Assembly (NCBI GenBank): GCA_949106495.1
Contig: CARYZD010000004.1
Span: 62,001 to 126,000 of the forward strand
DNA from: an uncultured Clostridia bacterium
GTDB lineage: Bacteria; Bacillota; Clostridia; TANB77; CAG-465
Reading direction: 5' to 3'
DNA length: 64,000 nt
In this document: positions 52,865 to 60,676 of the stretch, piece by piece
Numbering within the stretch: the stretch's first letter is position 1
Layout: every line of letters starts with the position of its first letter
Notes under the pieces: model-generated
What the model saw: only the letters and a program-made list of their open reading frames with translations
What the model was told of the DNA's origin: nothing
Database searches by the model: none
Position numbers and translations under genes: made by a program

Positions 52865-53332
52865 CTATATTTCCCTTCTTAATATCTCTATATAATTATA
52901 ATTTGAATTATATGTTTCAAAATTCATATTTCTTATTTTTCTTATTAAATCGTCAATATTATCTATACCATCTTTATAATATAATATATACCCTTCTTTT
53001 TCTAGTTCTTCACATATTTCTATTTGGTGATCATTAATATGTTCACCATATTTTTCGAGTCTTGGAACTGCTATAACTTTTTTCCCCTTTTTTACAGCTG
53101 AAAATATAGTACCAACGCCACCATGTGAAATTATTAAATCTGCTTCATCAATATATTTTTCCATCTCTTCTAATGGTATAAAATCAAAAGATTTTATTCT
53201 CTTACTATTATTACATTTAGTATATCCTCTTTGAACAACTAAATTTTCTTTTTTTAGTTCCTTGCTATTTCTTACAATATCAAAAATTCTCTCAAATGAT
53301 TGCTTTTGAGTTCCAACAGTTACTAATACCAT
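52865..53332 (-). CDS. Alg13/PssE-like glycosyltransferase subunit
   Basis: 155 residues, C-terminal half of a GT28-type (Alg13/PssE) enzyme: VTVGTQKQSFERI and ISHGGVGTIFSAVKKGKKVI with the GGVGT donor-binding loop. These proteins work with an Alg14/PssD membrane partner, here the adjacent 53334-53798 gene. Bacterial pairs add a sugar (often GlcA or GlcNAc type) to a lipid-linked saccharide in capsule or exopolysaccharide synthesis. Substrate cannot be read. Confidence 0.85.
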   Translation of the reverse strand: MVLVTVGTQKQSFERIFDIVRNSKELKKENLVVQRGYTKCNNSKRIKSFDFIPLEEMEKYIDEADLIISHGGVGTIFSAVKKGKKVIAVPRLEKYGEHINDHQIEICEELEKEGYILYYKDGIDNIDDLIRKIRNMNFETYNSNYNYIEILRREI

Positions 53333-53333
53333 A

Positions 53334-53798
53334 TTATATCAACCTTCCTATGTATTCAGCTTTATCATATTTCTCCTCAAGACTTTTCCACTGTACATAA
53401 AATTTATCTGCTATTTTATAAACATTATTACCTGTTCCAGAAAGTTCTTTAATTTTTGCCATAGTTTCAATATATATAACTTTTGCTCCAAAAAATTTTC
53501 CTACATAGCAAAAAAAACCACCAATTTGAGCTCCTGTAGACACAATTGTATCAGGTTTAAATTTTATTACAATTTTAATAGTTAAAAACAAATTTTGAAT
53601 TATAGTCCAAATATATTTTATTTTATTTTTGCAAGGACCATATTTAATAAATTTCATATTATACTTATTATCTAATTCTTTTGTAACATCTGTTTTCTCT
53701 GTAACAAGTAAATAATCATATTCATTAAATAGCTCTTGTATTTTTAACAACTCTGTTAAATGCCCACCTGAACTTGCAGCAAAAATTACCTTTTTCAT
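53334..53798 (-). CDS. Alg14/PssD-like glycosyltransferase subunit
   Basis: 154 residues with KVIFAASSGGHLTELLKIQE at the start and KPDTIVSTGAQIGGFFCY, the Alg14-type signature. A short hydrophobic stretch (about 66-82) may anchor it to the membrane and recruit the Alg13-like subunit coded 1 bp downstream. The pair sits inside the rnc operon. Confidence 0.85.
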   Translation of the reverse strand: MKKVIFAASSGGHLTELLKIQELFNEYDYLLVTEKTDVTKELDNKYNMKFIKYGPCKNKIKYIWTIIQNLFLTIKIVIKFKPDTIVSTGAQIGGFFCYVGKFFGAKVIYIETMAKIKELSGTGNNVYKIADKFYVQWKSLEEKYDKAEYIGRLI

Positions 53799-54835
53799 TA
53801 ATTATCTCCTTTTACTATGTACTTAACATTATATTTATTTTCAAAATATATCTTATTTATTTTTTTTGGTCCTACTGTAACTGAAATATATTTTGATGGA
53901 ACATATACTACTATATCTTCATTTATATTTTCTTTATATATTTTTTCAATACTTTCTCTTATAATTGCAGCCATGACATATTCAGCAAAGTTGTCACAAA
54001 CAGGTCCAAAAATATTCGAATTAGATGATGTTATCTCAGAAGTAGACTGTAATCCTAGTCTAATAATTGCAACATTAGTTTTTTGGCATTCATTAATTAT
54101 TGCTAAACAACGTTTTACAGCACTATTAATATCTAATGGCTTGTATATTTCTAAATTATACATATCATATAATTCACTATCTTCAATAACATATACTGGA
54201 TATAATCTTAATTGCTCTGGTTTTAATTTCAAACATTCTTTTATAGTATAAACTTCAGTATCTATTGTACTTTTTGGTAATCCCACCATTACTTGATGTC
54301 CAAGTCTTATATTATGATTTCTAATTAACCTAGATGCTTTAATTACATCTTGTGATGTATGTCCTCTTTTGGCGTAATTTAATATCTCATCGTCCATTGA
54401 TTGAACTCCAAGCTCTATTGTTTCAACACCATATTCTTCAAGCATATTAAGAATTTCATCATTAATATAATCTGGTCTTGTAGATAGACGAATACTATCT
54501 ACTTTCTTACTCTGAATATATTTATTTGCTACTTTAAGATATTCTACTTGTAAATTAATATCAATACCTGTAAAACTACCACCAAAAAACGCTATTTCAA
54601 TTTTCTTATCTTTATTTGTATAGTAATTTAAATATTTCTGTATTATATTATCTACATCTTGAACTGTCACATCATTTATTTGACCACTTATCTTTTTTTG
54701 ATTACAAAATATACAATTATTAGGACATCCTTTATGTGGTATAAATATAGGAATTGTATATTGATTATCTTTATTATTAAAATTAATTAACTCTCTTTTT
54801 AAATCAAGTTTAATGTCCAAAAAATTCTCCTCCAT
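53798..54835 (-). CDS. Radical SAM protein, Elp3/HemN-like
   Basis: 345 residues with the radical SAM cluster CPNNCIFC (CX3CX2C), FFGGSFTGIDI and HQVMVGLPKSTIDT. It lacks the Elp3 acetyltransferase domain. The family member next to rnc in many clostridia is of unknown substrate. It overlaps rnc by 26 bp. An RNA-modifying role is possible given its neighbour. Confidence 0.9.
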   Translation of the reverse strand: MEENFLDIKLDLKRELINFNNKDNQYTIPIFIPHKGCPNNCIFCNQKKISGQINDVTVQDVDNIIQKYLNYYTNKDKKIEIAFFGGSFTGIDINLQVEYLKVANKYIQSKKVDSIRLSTRPDYINDEILNMLEEYGVETIELGVQSMDDEILNYAKRGHTSQDVIKASRLIRNHNIRLGHQVMVGLPKSTIDTEVYTIKECLKLKPEQLRLYPVYVIEDSELYDMYNLEIYKPLDINSAVKRCLAIINECQKTNVAIIRLGLQSTSEITSSNSNIFGPVCDNFAEYVMAAIIRESIEKIYKENINEDIVVYVPSKYISVTVGPKKINKIYFENKYNVKYIVKGDN

Positions 54836-55517
54836 TTAATATTGCATAATGTGCTGCTTCTTGTTCTGCTTGTTTTTTACTTCTACCTTTTCCTTCGCCA
54901 ATCTTTTTACCATTGAAAAATAAATCAATCGTAAATACTTTATCATGTTCAGGTCCTTCTTGCTTTTGTAATTTATATTCAATTCTTACTGTTCCATTTT
55001 TTTGTAAAATTTCTTGCAATTGTGTCTTATAATCTGTGTTTAAATTTCCACCTGCTAAAACAGTTTTTATTTCTTTATCTAGTAACTCTAAGCATATATC
55101 TCTTGCTATTTCATATCCACCATCAAGGTATATTGCACCAAGTATGGCCTCAAATGCATCTGCAACAATTGCATCTTTCATTTTTCCATTTGAGTTTTGT
55201 TCACATTTACCAAGATATATATACTCATGTCCATTTATTCTTTTAAGCGCTCTACTAAGGGAAGCTTCACAAACAATAGCTGCTCTTTTTTTTGTCATTT
55301 CTCCTTCTGCAAGTTCAGGTACTTGAGAAAAGAGTACATCTGATATTATATGTTCTAAAATTGCATCACCTAAAAATTCAATTCTTTCATTATACATATC
55401 ATAATTTGGATTTGCTTGCTCATATGCATAAGATTTATGTGTAAGAGCCATTTTTAGTAATTTAGGATTATTAAATATATACTTTAATTTTGCCTGTAAC
55501 TCTAATATTCTTTCCAT
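54810..55517 (-). CDS. rnc: Ribonuclease III
   Basis: Cleaves double-stranded RNA, including rRNA precursors. 235 residues: nuclease domain with NERIEFLGDAILEH and DAFEAILGAIYLDGG, then double-stranded RNA-binding domain ending KGRSKKQAEQEAAHYAIL. Starts at ATG 55517 with GGAGG upstream, from promoter 55538-55566. First gene of the operon to tktC; smc and ftsY are not nearby. Confidence 0.97.
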   Translation of the reverse strand: MERILELQAKLKYIFNNPKLLKMALTHKSYAYEQANPNYDMYNERIEFLGDAILEHIISDVLFSQVPELAEGEMTKKRAAIVCEASLSRALKRINGHEYIYLGKCEQNSNGKMKDAIVADAFEAILGAIYLDGGYEIARDICLELLDKEIKTVLAGGNLNTDYKTQLQEILQKNGTVRIEYKLQKQEGPEHDKVFTIDLFFNGKKIGEGKGRSKKQAEQEAAHYAILNGGEFFGH

Positions 55518-55537
55518 AAAATTCCTCCTTCATATAC

Positions 55538-55566
55538 ATTATATATGAGTTTAATATTTTTTTCAA
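55538..55566 (-). promoter_or_regulatory. rnc operon promoter
   Basis: TTGAAA and TATAAT with a 17-bp spacer on the minus strand, directly following the acpP terminator. Confidence 0.75.
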
Positions 55567-55605
55567 GAAAAAAAGTGTCTTAGAACATTCTAAGACACTT
55601 TTTAT
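55567..55605 (-). terminator. Terminator after acpP
   Basis: A long stem (about 14-16 bp, AAAAAGTGTCTTAGAA with its complement) with a small loop; the minus-strand exit ends in TTTTTTTC. Confidence 0.85.
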
Positions 55606-55610
55606 TTAAT

Positions 55611-55856
55611 TTATTGATTGTTTTCAATATAATTTACAACATCTCCAACAGATGTGATTTTTTCTGCTTCTTCCTCTGGAATTTCCATATCAAATTCTTC
55701 TTCTAAAGCCATTATTAATTCAACAATATCAAGTGAATCAGCTCCTAAGTCATCGATAAAAGTAGTTTCAGTTGTAATTGAATCTGTATCATCAATACCT
55801 AATTGTTCACTAATTACTTCTTTTACTTTTTCTAAAACTGTATCCATTTTATACAC
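55611..55856 (-). CDS. acpP: Acyl carrier protein
   Basis: 81 residues; the phosphopantetheine attachment Ser lies in GADSLDIVEL, with the acidic helix II that contacts fatty-acid enzymes. It is expressed from its own promoter and terminator; no fab genes are adjacent. Confidence 0.97.
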   Translation of the reverse strand: MYKMDTVLEKVKEVISEQLGIDDTDSITTETTFIDDLGADSLDIVELIMALEEEFDMEIPEEEAEKITSVGDVVNYIENNQ

Positions 55857-55921
55857 CTCCTCAAGATTTCTTTTTACACTTTATATGATTACTCACACAA
55901 AAATATTCTAAACATAACTTA

Positions 55922-55950
55922 ATTATCTAATATTTATTTAATATTGTCAA
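55922..55950 (-). promoter_or_regulatory. acpP promoter
   Basis: TTGACA and GATAAT with a 17-bp spacer on the minus strand, 66 nt before the start. Confidence 0.75.
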
Positions 55951-56012
55951 GGAATTTTATATTATTTTAGTTAAAATATATAAATAATACAATATAAATT
56001 AAAAATAGATAT

Positions 56013-56040
56013 AAAAAAAAGGGCTCTAAAGCCCTTTTAT
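56013..56040 (-). terminator. Terminator after tuf
   Basis: AAAAGGGCT (56017-56025) pairs with AGCCCTTTT (56030-56038); T-rich on the minus-strand exit. Confidence 0.85.
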
Positions 56041-56056
56041 ATTTAAAAGAATATTA

Positions 56057-57259
56057 TTATTCTTTAATGTCAGCTACTGAACCAGCACCAACTGTTTTAC
56101 CACCTTCACGAATAGCGAATTTTAATCCTTTTTCTATAGCGATTGGAGTGATAAGTTTGATTTCCATAGTTACGTTATCACCAGGCATTACCATTTCTGT
56201 TCCTGCTGGTAATTCAATAACACCAGTAACGTCAGTTGTTCTGAAGTAGAATTGTGGTCTGTATCCGTTAAAGAATGGAGTATGTCTTCCACCTTCTTCT
56301 TTAGTTAGGATATAAACTTCTGCTGAGAATTCAGTGTGTGGGTGAATTGAACCAGGTTTAGAAATAACTTGGCCTCTTTCAATTTCACTTCTTTGAACAC
56401 CTCTTAGAAGTACACCAGCGTTGTCTCCAGCTTCACAAGATTCTAGAGATTTTCTGAACATTTCGATACCAGTTACAACTGTTTTTCTCTTTTCATCAGA
56501 AAGTCCAACGATTTCAATTTCTTCACCAACTTTAAGAGTTCCTCTTTCGATTCTACCTGTTGCAACAGTTCCTCTACCTGTGATAGTGAATACGTCTTCA
56601 ACTGGCATTAAGAAAGGTTTATCAATATCTCTTTCTGGGTTAGGAATATATGCATCAACTGTTTCTAATAATTCTTTGATTGGTGCATATTCTTCTGCGT
56701 TAGGGTCTGTAGAATTAGATTCTAGAACTTTTAATGCAGAACCTTTGATTATTGGAGTAGTATCTCCAGGGAAATCATATTTAGATAATAGGTCTCTGAT
56801 ATCCATTTCAACTAATTCTAATAGTTCTGGATCATCAACCATATCACATTTGTTCATAAATACAACAATGTAAGGAACACCTACTTGTCTTGCAAGAAGA
56901 ATGTGTTCTCTAGTTTGTGGCATAGGGCCATCTGCAGCAGAAACAACAAGGATAGCACCATCCATTTGTGCAGCACCAGTGATCATGTTTTTAACATAGT
57001 CAGCGTGTCCTGGACAGTCAACGTGTGCATAGTGTCTGTTTTCTGTTTCATATTCTACGTGAGCTGTAGAGATAGTGATACCTCTTTGTCTTTCTTCAGG
57101 AGCACCATCGATTTGATCATATGCTCTGAATTCAGCTCCACCAGTTAAGCTACAATATTTAGTGATTGCAGCTGTTAAAGTAGTTTTACCGTGGTCAACA
57201 TGTCCGATTGTACCAATGTTAACGTGTGGTTTAGTTCTTTCAAACTTAGCTTTTGCCAT
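56057..57259 (-). CDS. tuf: Elongation factor Tu
   Basis: Delivers aminoacyl-tRNA to the ribosome. 400 residues from ATG 57259, with GGAGG 9 nt upstream; an upstream in-frame start at 57286 overlaps that site. GTP-binding motifs GHVDHGKTT, DCPGHADYV and NKCD are intact. It is separated from fusA by 127 bp with its own promoter. Codon choice is strongly biased, as for a highly expressed gene. Confidence 0.98.
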   Translation of the reverse strand: MAKAKFERTKPHVNIGTIGHVDHGKTTLTAAITKYCSLTGGAEFRAYDQIDGAPEERQRGITISTAHVEYETENRHYAHVDCPGHADYVKNMITGAAQMDGAILVVSAADGPMPQTREHILLARQVGVPYIVVFMNKCDMVDDPELLELVEMDIRDLLSKYDFPGDTTPIIKGSALKVLESNSTDPNAEEYAPIKELLETVDAYIPNPERDIDKPFLMPVEDVFTITGRGTVATGRIERGTLKVGEEIEIVGLSDEKRKTVVTGIEMFRKSLESCEAGDNAGVLLRGVQRSEIERGQVISKPGSIHPHTEFSAEVYILTKEEGGRHTPFFNGYRPQFYFRTTDVTGVIELPAGTEMVMPGDNVTMEIKLITPIAIEKGLKFAIREGGKTVGAGSVADIKE

Positions 57260-57319
57260 TTTAATATTCCTCCTTAAATTTTTCAACTAACATGCACGCA
57301 TAGTGCATCAATTATAGTT

Positions 57320-57361
57320 ATTGTACTACACTTTTTCTATTTTTGCAATAGAAAAAGTGTA
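57320..57361 (-). promoter_or_regulatory. tuf promoter embedded in a 15-bp inverted repeat
   Basis: TTGCAA (57343-57348) and TACAAT (57320-57325) are spaced by 17 bp. The same stretch carries perfect 15-bp arms (57327-57341 and 57347-57361), so the repeat covers the spacer and the -35 region. It follows fusA by 26 bp but has no T run, so an operator or a weak terminator-promoter overlap are both possible. Confidence 0.65.
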
Positions 57362-57386
57362 ATTAACCTTATTTTGACATTTTGGA

Positions 57387-59471
57387 TTAGTCTTCTTTTT
57401 TAGATCTTTGTGAAACTATTGTTTCAAGTACAGATTTTGGTACTTCTTCATAGTGAGATGGTTCCATAGAGTAAACACCTCTACCTTGAGTTTTAGATCT
57501 TAAATCTGTTGCATATCCAAACATTTCAGAAAGTGGGATAAATGAGTGTATTGTAGTAACACCTTGTTCTGTATCCATACCTTCCATTCTTCCACGTCTT
57601 GAGTTTACATCTCCGATAACGTCTCCCATATATTCTTCTGGAACAACGATATCAACTTTCATTATTGGTTCAAGTAAAGCAGCTCCACCTTGACGACAAG
57701 CTTCTTTAAATGCCATAGATCCTGCAATATGGAATGCAGCTTCTGATGAGTCAACATCATGGTAAGAACCATCAACAAGTGCAACTTTAACGTCAACAAC
57801 AGGATATCCAGCTAGTATACCAGCCTTCATTGCATCTTGAACACCTTCATCAACTGGTTTAACGTATTCCTTAGGAACAACACCACCAACGATTTTAGAT
57901 TCAAATGAATATCCTTTTCCTTGTTCATTTGGTTCAACTTCTAGCCATACATGACCATATTGACCTTTACCACCAGATTGTCTGATGAACTTACCTTCAA
58001 CTCTAACTGGTTTTCTAATAGTTTCTTTGTAAGCAACTTGTGGTTTACCAACATTTGCATCTACATGGAATTCTCTTTTTAATCTATCAACAATGATATC
58101 TAAGTGTAATTCACCCATACCAGCAATGATAGTTTGACCAGTTTCTTGGTTTGTATAAGTTTTAAATGATGGATCTTCTTCAGCAAGTTTTTGAAGAGCA
58201 ATTGCCATCTTTTCTTGGTCAGCTTTAGTTTTTGGTTCAATAGAAATGTCAATAACTGGTTCTGGGAACTCAATTGATTCAAGAATAATTGGGTGTTGTT
58301 CATCAGTTAATGAATCACCAGTTGAAACATCTTTTAAACCAACTGCACATGCAATATCTCCAGAATATACTTTATCTATATCTTGTCTAGAGTTTGAGTG
58401 CATTTGAATAAGTCTTCCTATTCTTTCTTTTTTACCTTTGCTTGCATTTAATACGTAAGATCCTTTTTCTAGAGTTCCTGAGTATACTCTAAAGAATGTT
58501 AATTTACCAACGTATGGATCTGTCATTATTTTAAATGCTAAAGCAGCAAATGGTTCTTCATCTGAAGATTTTCTTTCAGACTCTGTTCCATCTTCAAGTA
58601 TTCCTTTAATATGTGGAATATCTGTTGGAGCTGGCATATAATCTACGATGTCATTTAATAATTCTTGTACACCTTTATTTTTATATGAGCTTCCACATGT
58701 AACTGGAACTAAAGTATTTGCAATTGTAGATTTTCTAATTGCAGCTTTAATTTCTTCTTCAGTGAATTCTTCGCCATTTAAATATTTTTCCATTAAATTG
58801 TCATCTACTTCTGCTAGATGTTCAATTAATTCTGTTCTATATTTTTCAGCATCAGCTTTCATGTCTTCAGGAATAGCTTCTGTTCTAACGTCTTGACCTA
58901 ATTCATCATAATGAACATATGCTTCCATTTTTACTAAGTCTACAATACCTTTAAAGTAGTCTTCTTTACCTATTGGAAGTGCGATAGGAATTGCGTTAGC
59001 TTTTAATCTATCTCTTAATTGATGTACACAAAGCATAAAGTCTGCTCCAGTAACATCCATTTTATTTACATATACCATTCTTGGTACACTATATTTGTCT
59101 GCTTGTCTCCAAACAGTTTCTGTTTGTGGTTGTACACCACCTTTTGCAGCTAAAACTGTAACTGCACCATCTAGAACTCTAAGAGATCTTTGAACTTCAA
59201 TTGTAAAGTCAACGTGTCCTGGAGTGTCAATGATGTTAATTCTGTTATTTTTCCAGAAACATGTTGTAGCAGCAGATGTAATTGTGATACCTCTTTCTTG
59301 TTCTTGAGCCATCCAATCCATTGTAGCTGCACCATCATGAACTTCACCTATTTTATGTGTTTTACCAGTATAAAATAGTATTCTTTCTGTAGTTGTTGTT
59401 TTACCAGCATCGATGTGAGCCATGATACCGATATTTCTTGTCCTCTCAAGAGGATATTCTCTTTCAGCCAT
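57387..59471 (-). CDS. fusA: Elongation factor G
   Basis: GTPase that drives translocation. 694 residues; AHIDAGKTTTTERILFYTG, DTPGHVDFTIEVQRSLRV and NKMD are the G motifs, and domain IV/V features (SGGKGQYGHVWLEVEP, MEPSHYEEVP) are complete. Third gene of rpsL-rpsG-fusA. Confidence 0.98.
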   Translation of the reverse strand: MAEREYPLERTRNIGIMAHIDAGKTTTTERILFYTGKTHKIGEVHDGAATMDWMAQEQERGITITSAATTCFWKNNRINIIDTPGHVDFTIEVQRSLRVLDGAVTVLAAKGGVQPQTETVWRQADKYSVPRMVYVNKMDVTGADFMLCVHQLRDRLKANAIPIALPIGKEDYFKGIVDLVKMEAYVHYDELGQDVRTEAIPEDMKADAEKYRTELIEHLAEVDDNLMEKYLNGEEFTEEEIKAAIRKSTIANTLVPVTCGSSYKNKGVQELLNDIVDYMPAPTDIPHIKGILEDGTESERKSSDEEPFAALAFKIMTDPYVGKLTFFRVYSGTLEKGSYVLNASKGKKERIGRLIQMHSNSRQDIDKVYSGDIACAVGLKDVSTGDSLTDEQHPIILESIEFPEPVIDISIEPKTKADQEKMAIALQKLAEEDPSFKTYTNQETGQTIIAGMGELHLDIIVDRLKREFHVDANVGKPQVAYKETIRKPVRVEGKFIRQSGGKGQYGHVWLEVEPNEQGKGYSFESKIVGGVVPKEYVKPVDEGVQDAMKAGILAGYPVVDVKVALVDGSYHDVDSSEAAFHIAGSMAFKEACRQGGAALLEPIMKVDIVVPEEYMGDVIGDVNSRRGRMEGMDTEQGVTTIHSFIPLSEMFGYATDLRSKTQGRGVYSMEPSHYEEVPKSVLETIVSQRSKKED

Positions 59472-59510
59472 GAAAAATTAGCCTCCCTTCAATTAATTAT
59501 AATTTTTCTA

Positions 59511-59981
59511 CTACCATCTGTAGTGAGCGAATGCTTTGTTTGCTTCTGCCATTTTGTGAGTGTCTTCTTTCTTTTTGAAAGCTTGACCTTGACTATTAAT
59601 AGCATCCATAATTTCTCCTGCTAGTTTTTCTTCCATGCTATGTTCATTTCTTTTTCTAGCATATTCAACTAACCATCTGATTGCAAGAGTTTGTTTTCTA
59701 TCAGCTCTAATTTCCATTGGTACTTGGTATGTAGCACCACCAACTCTTCTAGCTTTAACTTCTAGTGCTGGTGTAACGTTGTCTAAAGCTTGTTGGAAAG
59801 CATCTAATGCTTCTCTACCAGTTTTTTGTGCAACTATATCAAATGCACCATAAACAATTTTTTGAGCTGTAACTTTTTTACCATCCCACATAACTTTGTT
59901 TATTAGTTTTGAAACTACTTTAGAGTTATATTGTGGGTCTGGCATTACTTCTCTTCTAGAAATATGTCCTTTTCTTGCCAC
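59511..59981 (-). CDS. rpsG: 30S ribosomal protein S7
   Basis: Primary binder of the 16S 3' domain. 156 residues from GTG 59981, with GGAGG 8 nt upstream; frames that reach 60026 run through this site. RREVMPDPQYNSKVVSKLIN and GGATYQVPMEIRADRKQTLA fit. Twice as far from rpsL as usual, with a possible structured element in the gap. Confidence 0.96.
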   Translation of the reverse strand: MARKGHISRREVMPDPQYNSKVVSKLINKVMWDGKKVTAQKIVYGAFDIVAQKTGREALDAFQQALDNVTPALEVKARRVGGATYQVPMEIRADRKQTLAIRWLVEYARKRNEHSMEEKLAGEIMDAINSQGQAFKKKEDTHKMAEANKAFAHYRW

Positions 59982-60101
59982 TGTTCTTCCCTCCTTATAT
60001 AAATTTTGAATTTCATAAAAATTCACAGGTACTCAAAAATATTTAATTCTTGTAAGTGCTCGAGTTAATATCTTAAACTTAAGCGCCTAACTTAATTATT
60101 T
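59982..60101 (-). promoter_or_regulatory. rpsL-rpsG intercistronic region, possible S7 operator
   Basis: In E. coli S7 regulates the str operon by binding the rpsL-rpsG gap. Here the gap is 120 nt, unusually long for this compact operon. It has the hairpin TGAATTT/AAATTCA (60007-60025), the palindrome CTTAAACTTAAG and CTCGAG. No clear match to the E. coli binding structure is visible. Confidence 0.35.
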
Positions 60102-60518
60102 TTATTTTTTCTTTGCTTTTTTTGCACCATATTTTGATTTTGCTTGTACTCTATCTGCAACACCTGCAGTATCTAGAACACCTCTAACAATGTGATAACG
60201 TACACCTGGTAGGTCTTTTACTCTTCCACCTCTAATTAAAACAACGCTGTGCTCTTGTAGGTTGTGACCAATACCTGGAATATATGCAGTTACTTCCATT
60301 GTATTTGTTAGTCTAACTCTGGCTACTTTTCTTAATGCAGAGTTTGGTTTTTTTGGAGTTTGAGTTTTAACAACTGTACAAACACCTCTCTTTTGTGGAG
60401 AAGATTGATTTGTTGCAGCTTTTTTTCTAGAGTTATAACCTCTTTGTAAAGCTGGAGATTTAGATTTAGTTGTTTTATTCTCTCTTCCTTTTCTAACTAA
60501 TTGATTAAATGTAGGCAC
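60102..60518 (-). CDS. rpsL: 30S ribosomal protein S12
   Basis: Decoding-centre protein. 138 residues from GTG 60518. The resistance-relevant stretch TPKKPNSALRKVARVRL and the second PGVRYHIVRG block have the wild-type (streptomycin-sensitive) form. First gene of rpsL-rpsG-fusA; rpoC, its usual upstream neighbour, is absent. Confidence 0.98.
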   Translation of the reverse strand: MPTFNQLVRKGRENKTTKSKSPALQRGYNSRKKAATNQSSPQKRGVCTVVKTQTPKKPNSALRKVARVRLTNTMEVTAYIPGIGHNLQEHSVVLIRGGRVKDLPGVRYHIVRGVLDTAGVADRVQAKSKYGAKKAKKK

Positions 60519-60573
60519 TTAAATTCACCCCTCTTTCTTTATTTAATGTATAACTTACATTAATACGTTAAAT

Positions 60574-60602
60574 ATTATACTAAAAGTTAGAATAAAAGTC
60601 AA
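60574..60602 (-). promoter_or_regulatory. rpsL-rpsG-fusA promoter
   Basis: TTGACT and TATAAT with a 17-bp spacer on the minus strand, leader about 50 nt. Confidence 0.85.
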
Positions 60603-60640
60603 TAATTTAAGGAAATGTTACATAAATTTTAGCAATATAA

Positions 60641-60671
60641 AAGACCTTTTAAGCAATGCTTAAAAAGTCTT
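60641..60671 (-). terminator. Terminator after the VWA gene
   Basis: A stem of about 13 bp with one mismatch (60641-60654 with 60658-60671) directly after the stop at 60677. The U tract is weak. Confidence 0.65.
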
Positions 60672-60676
60672 TCATT

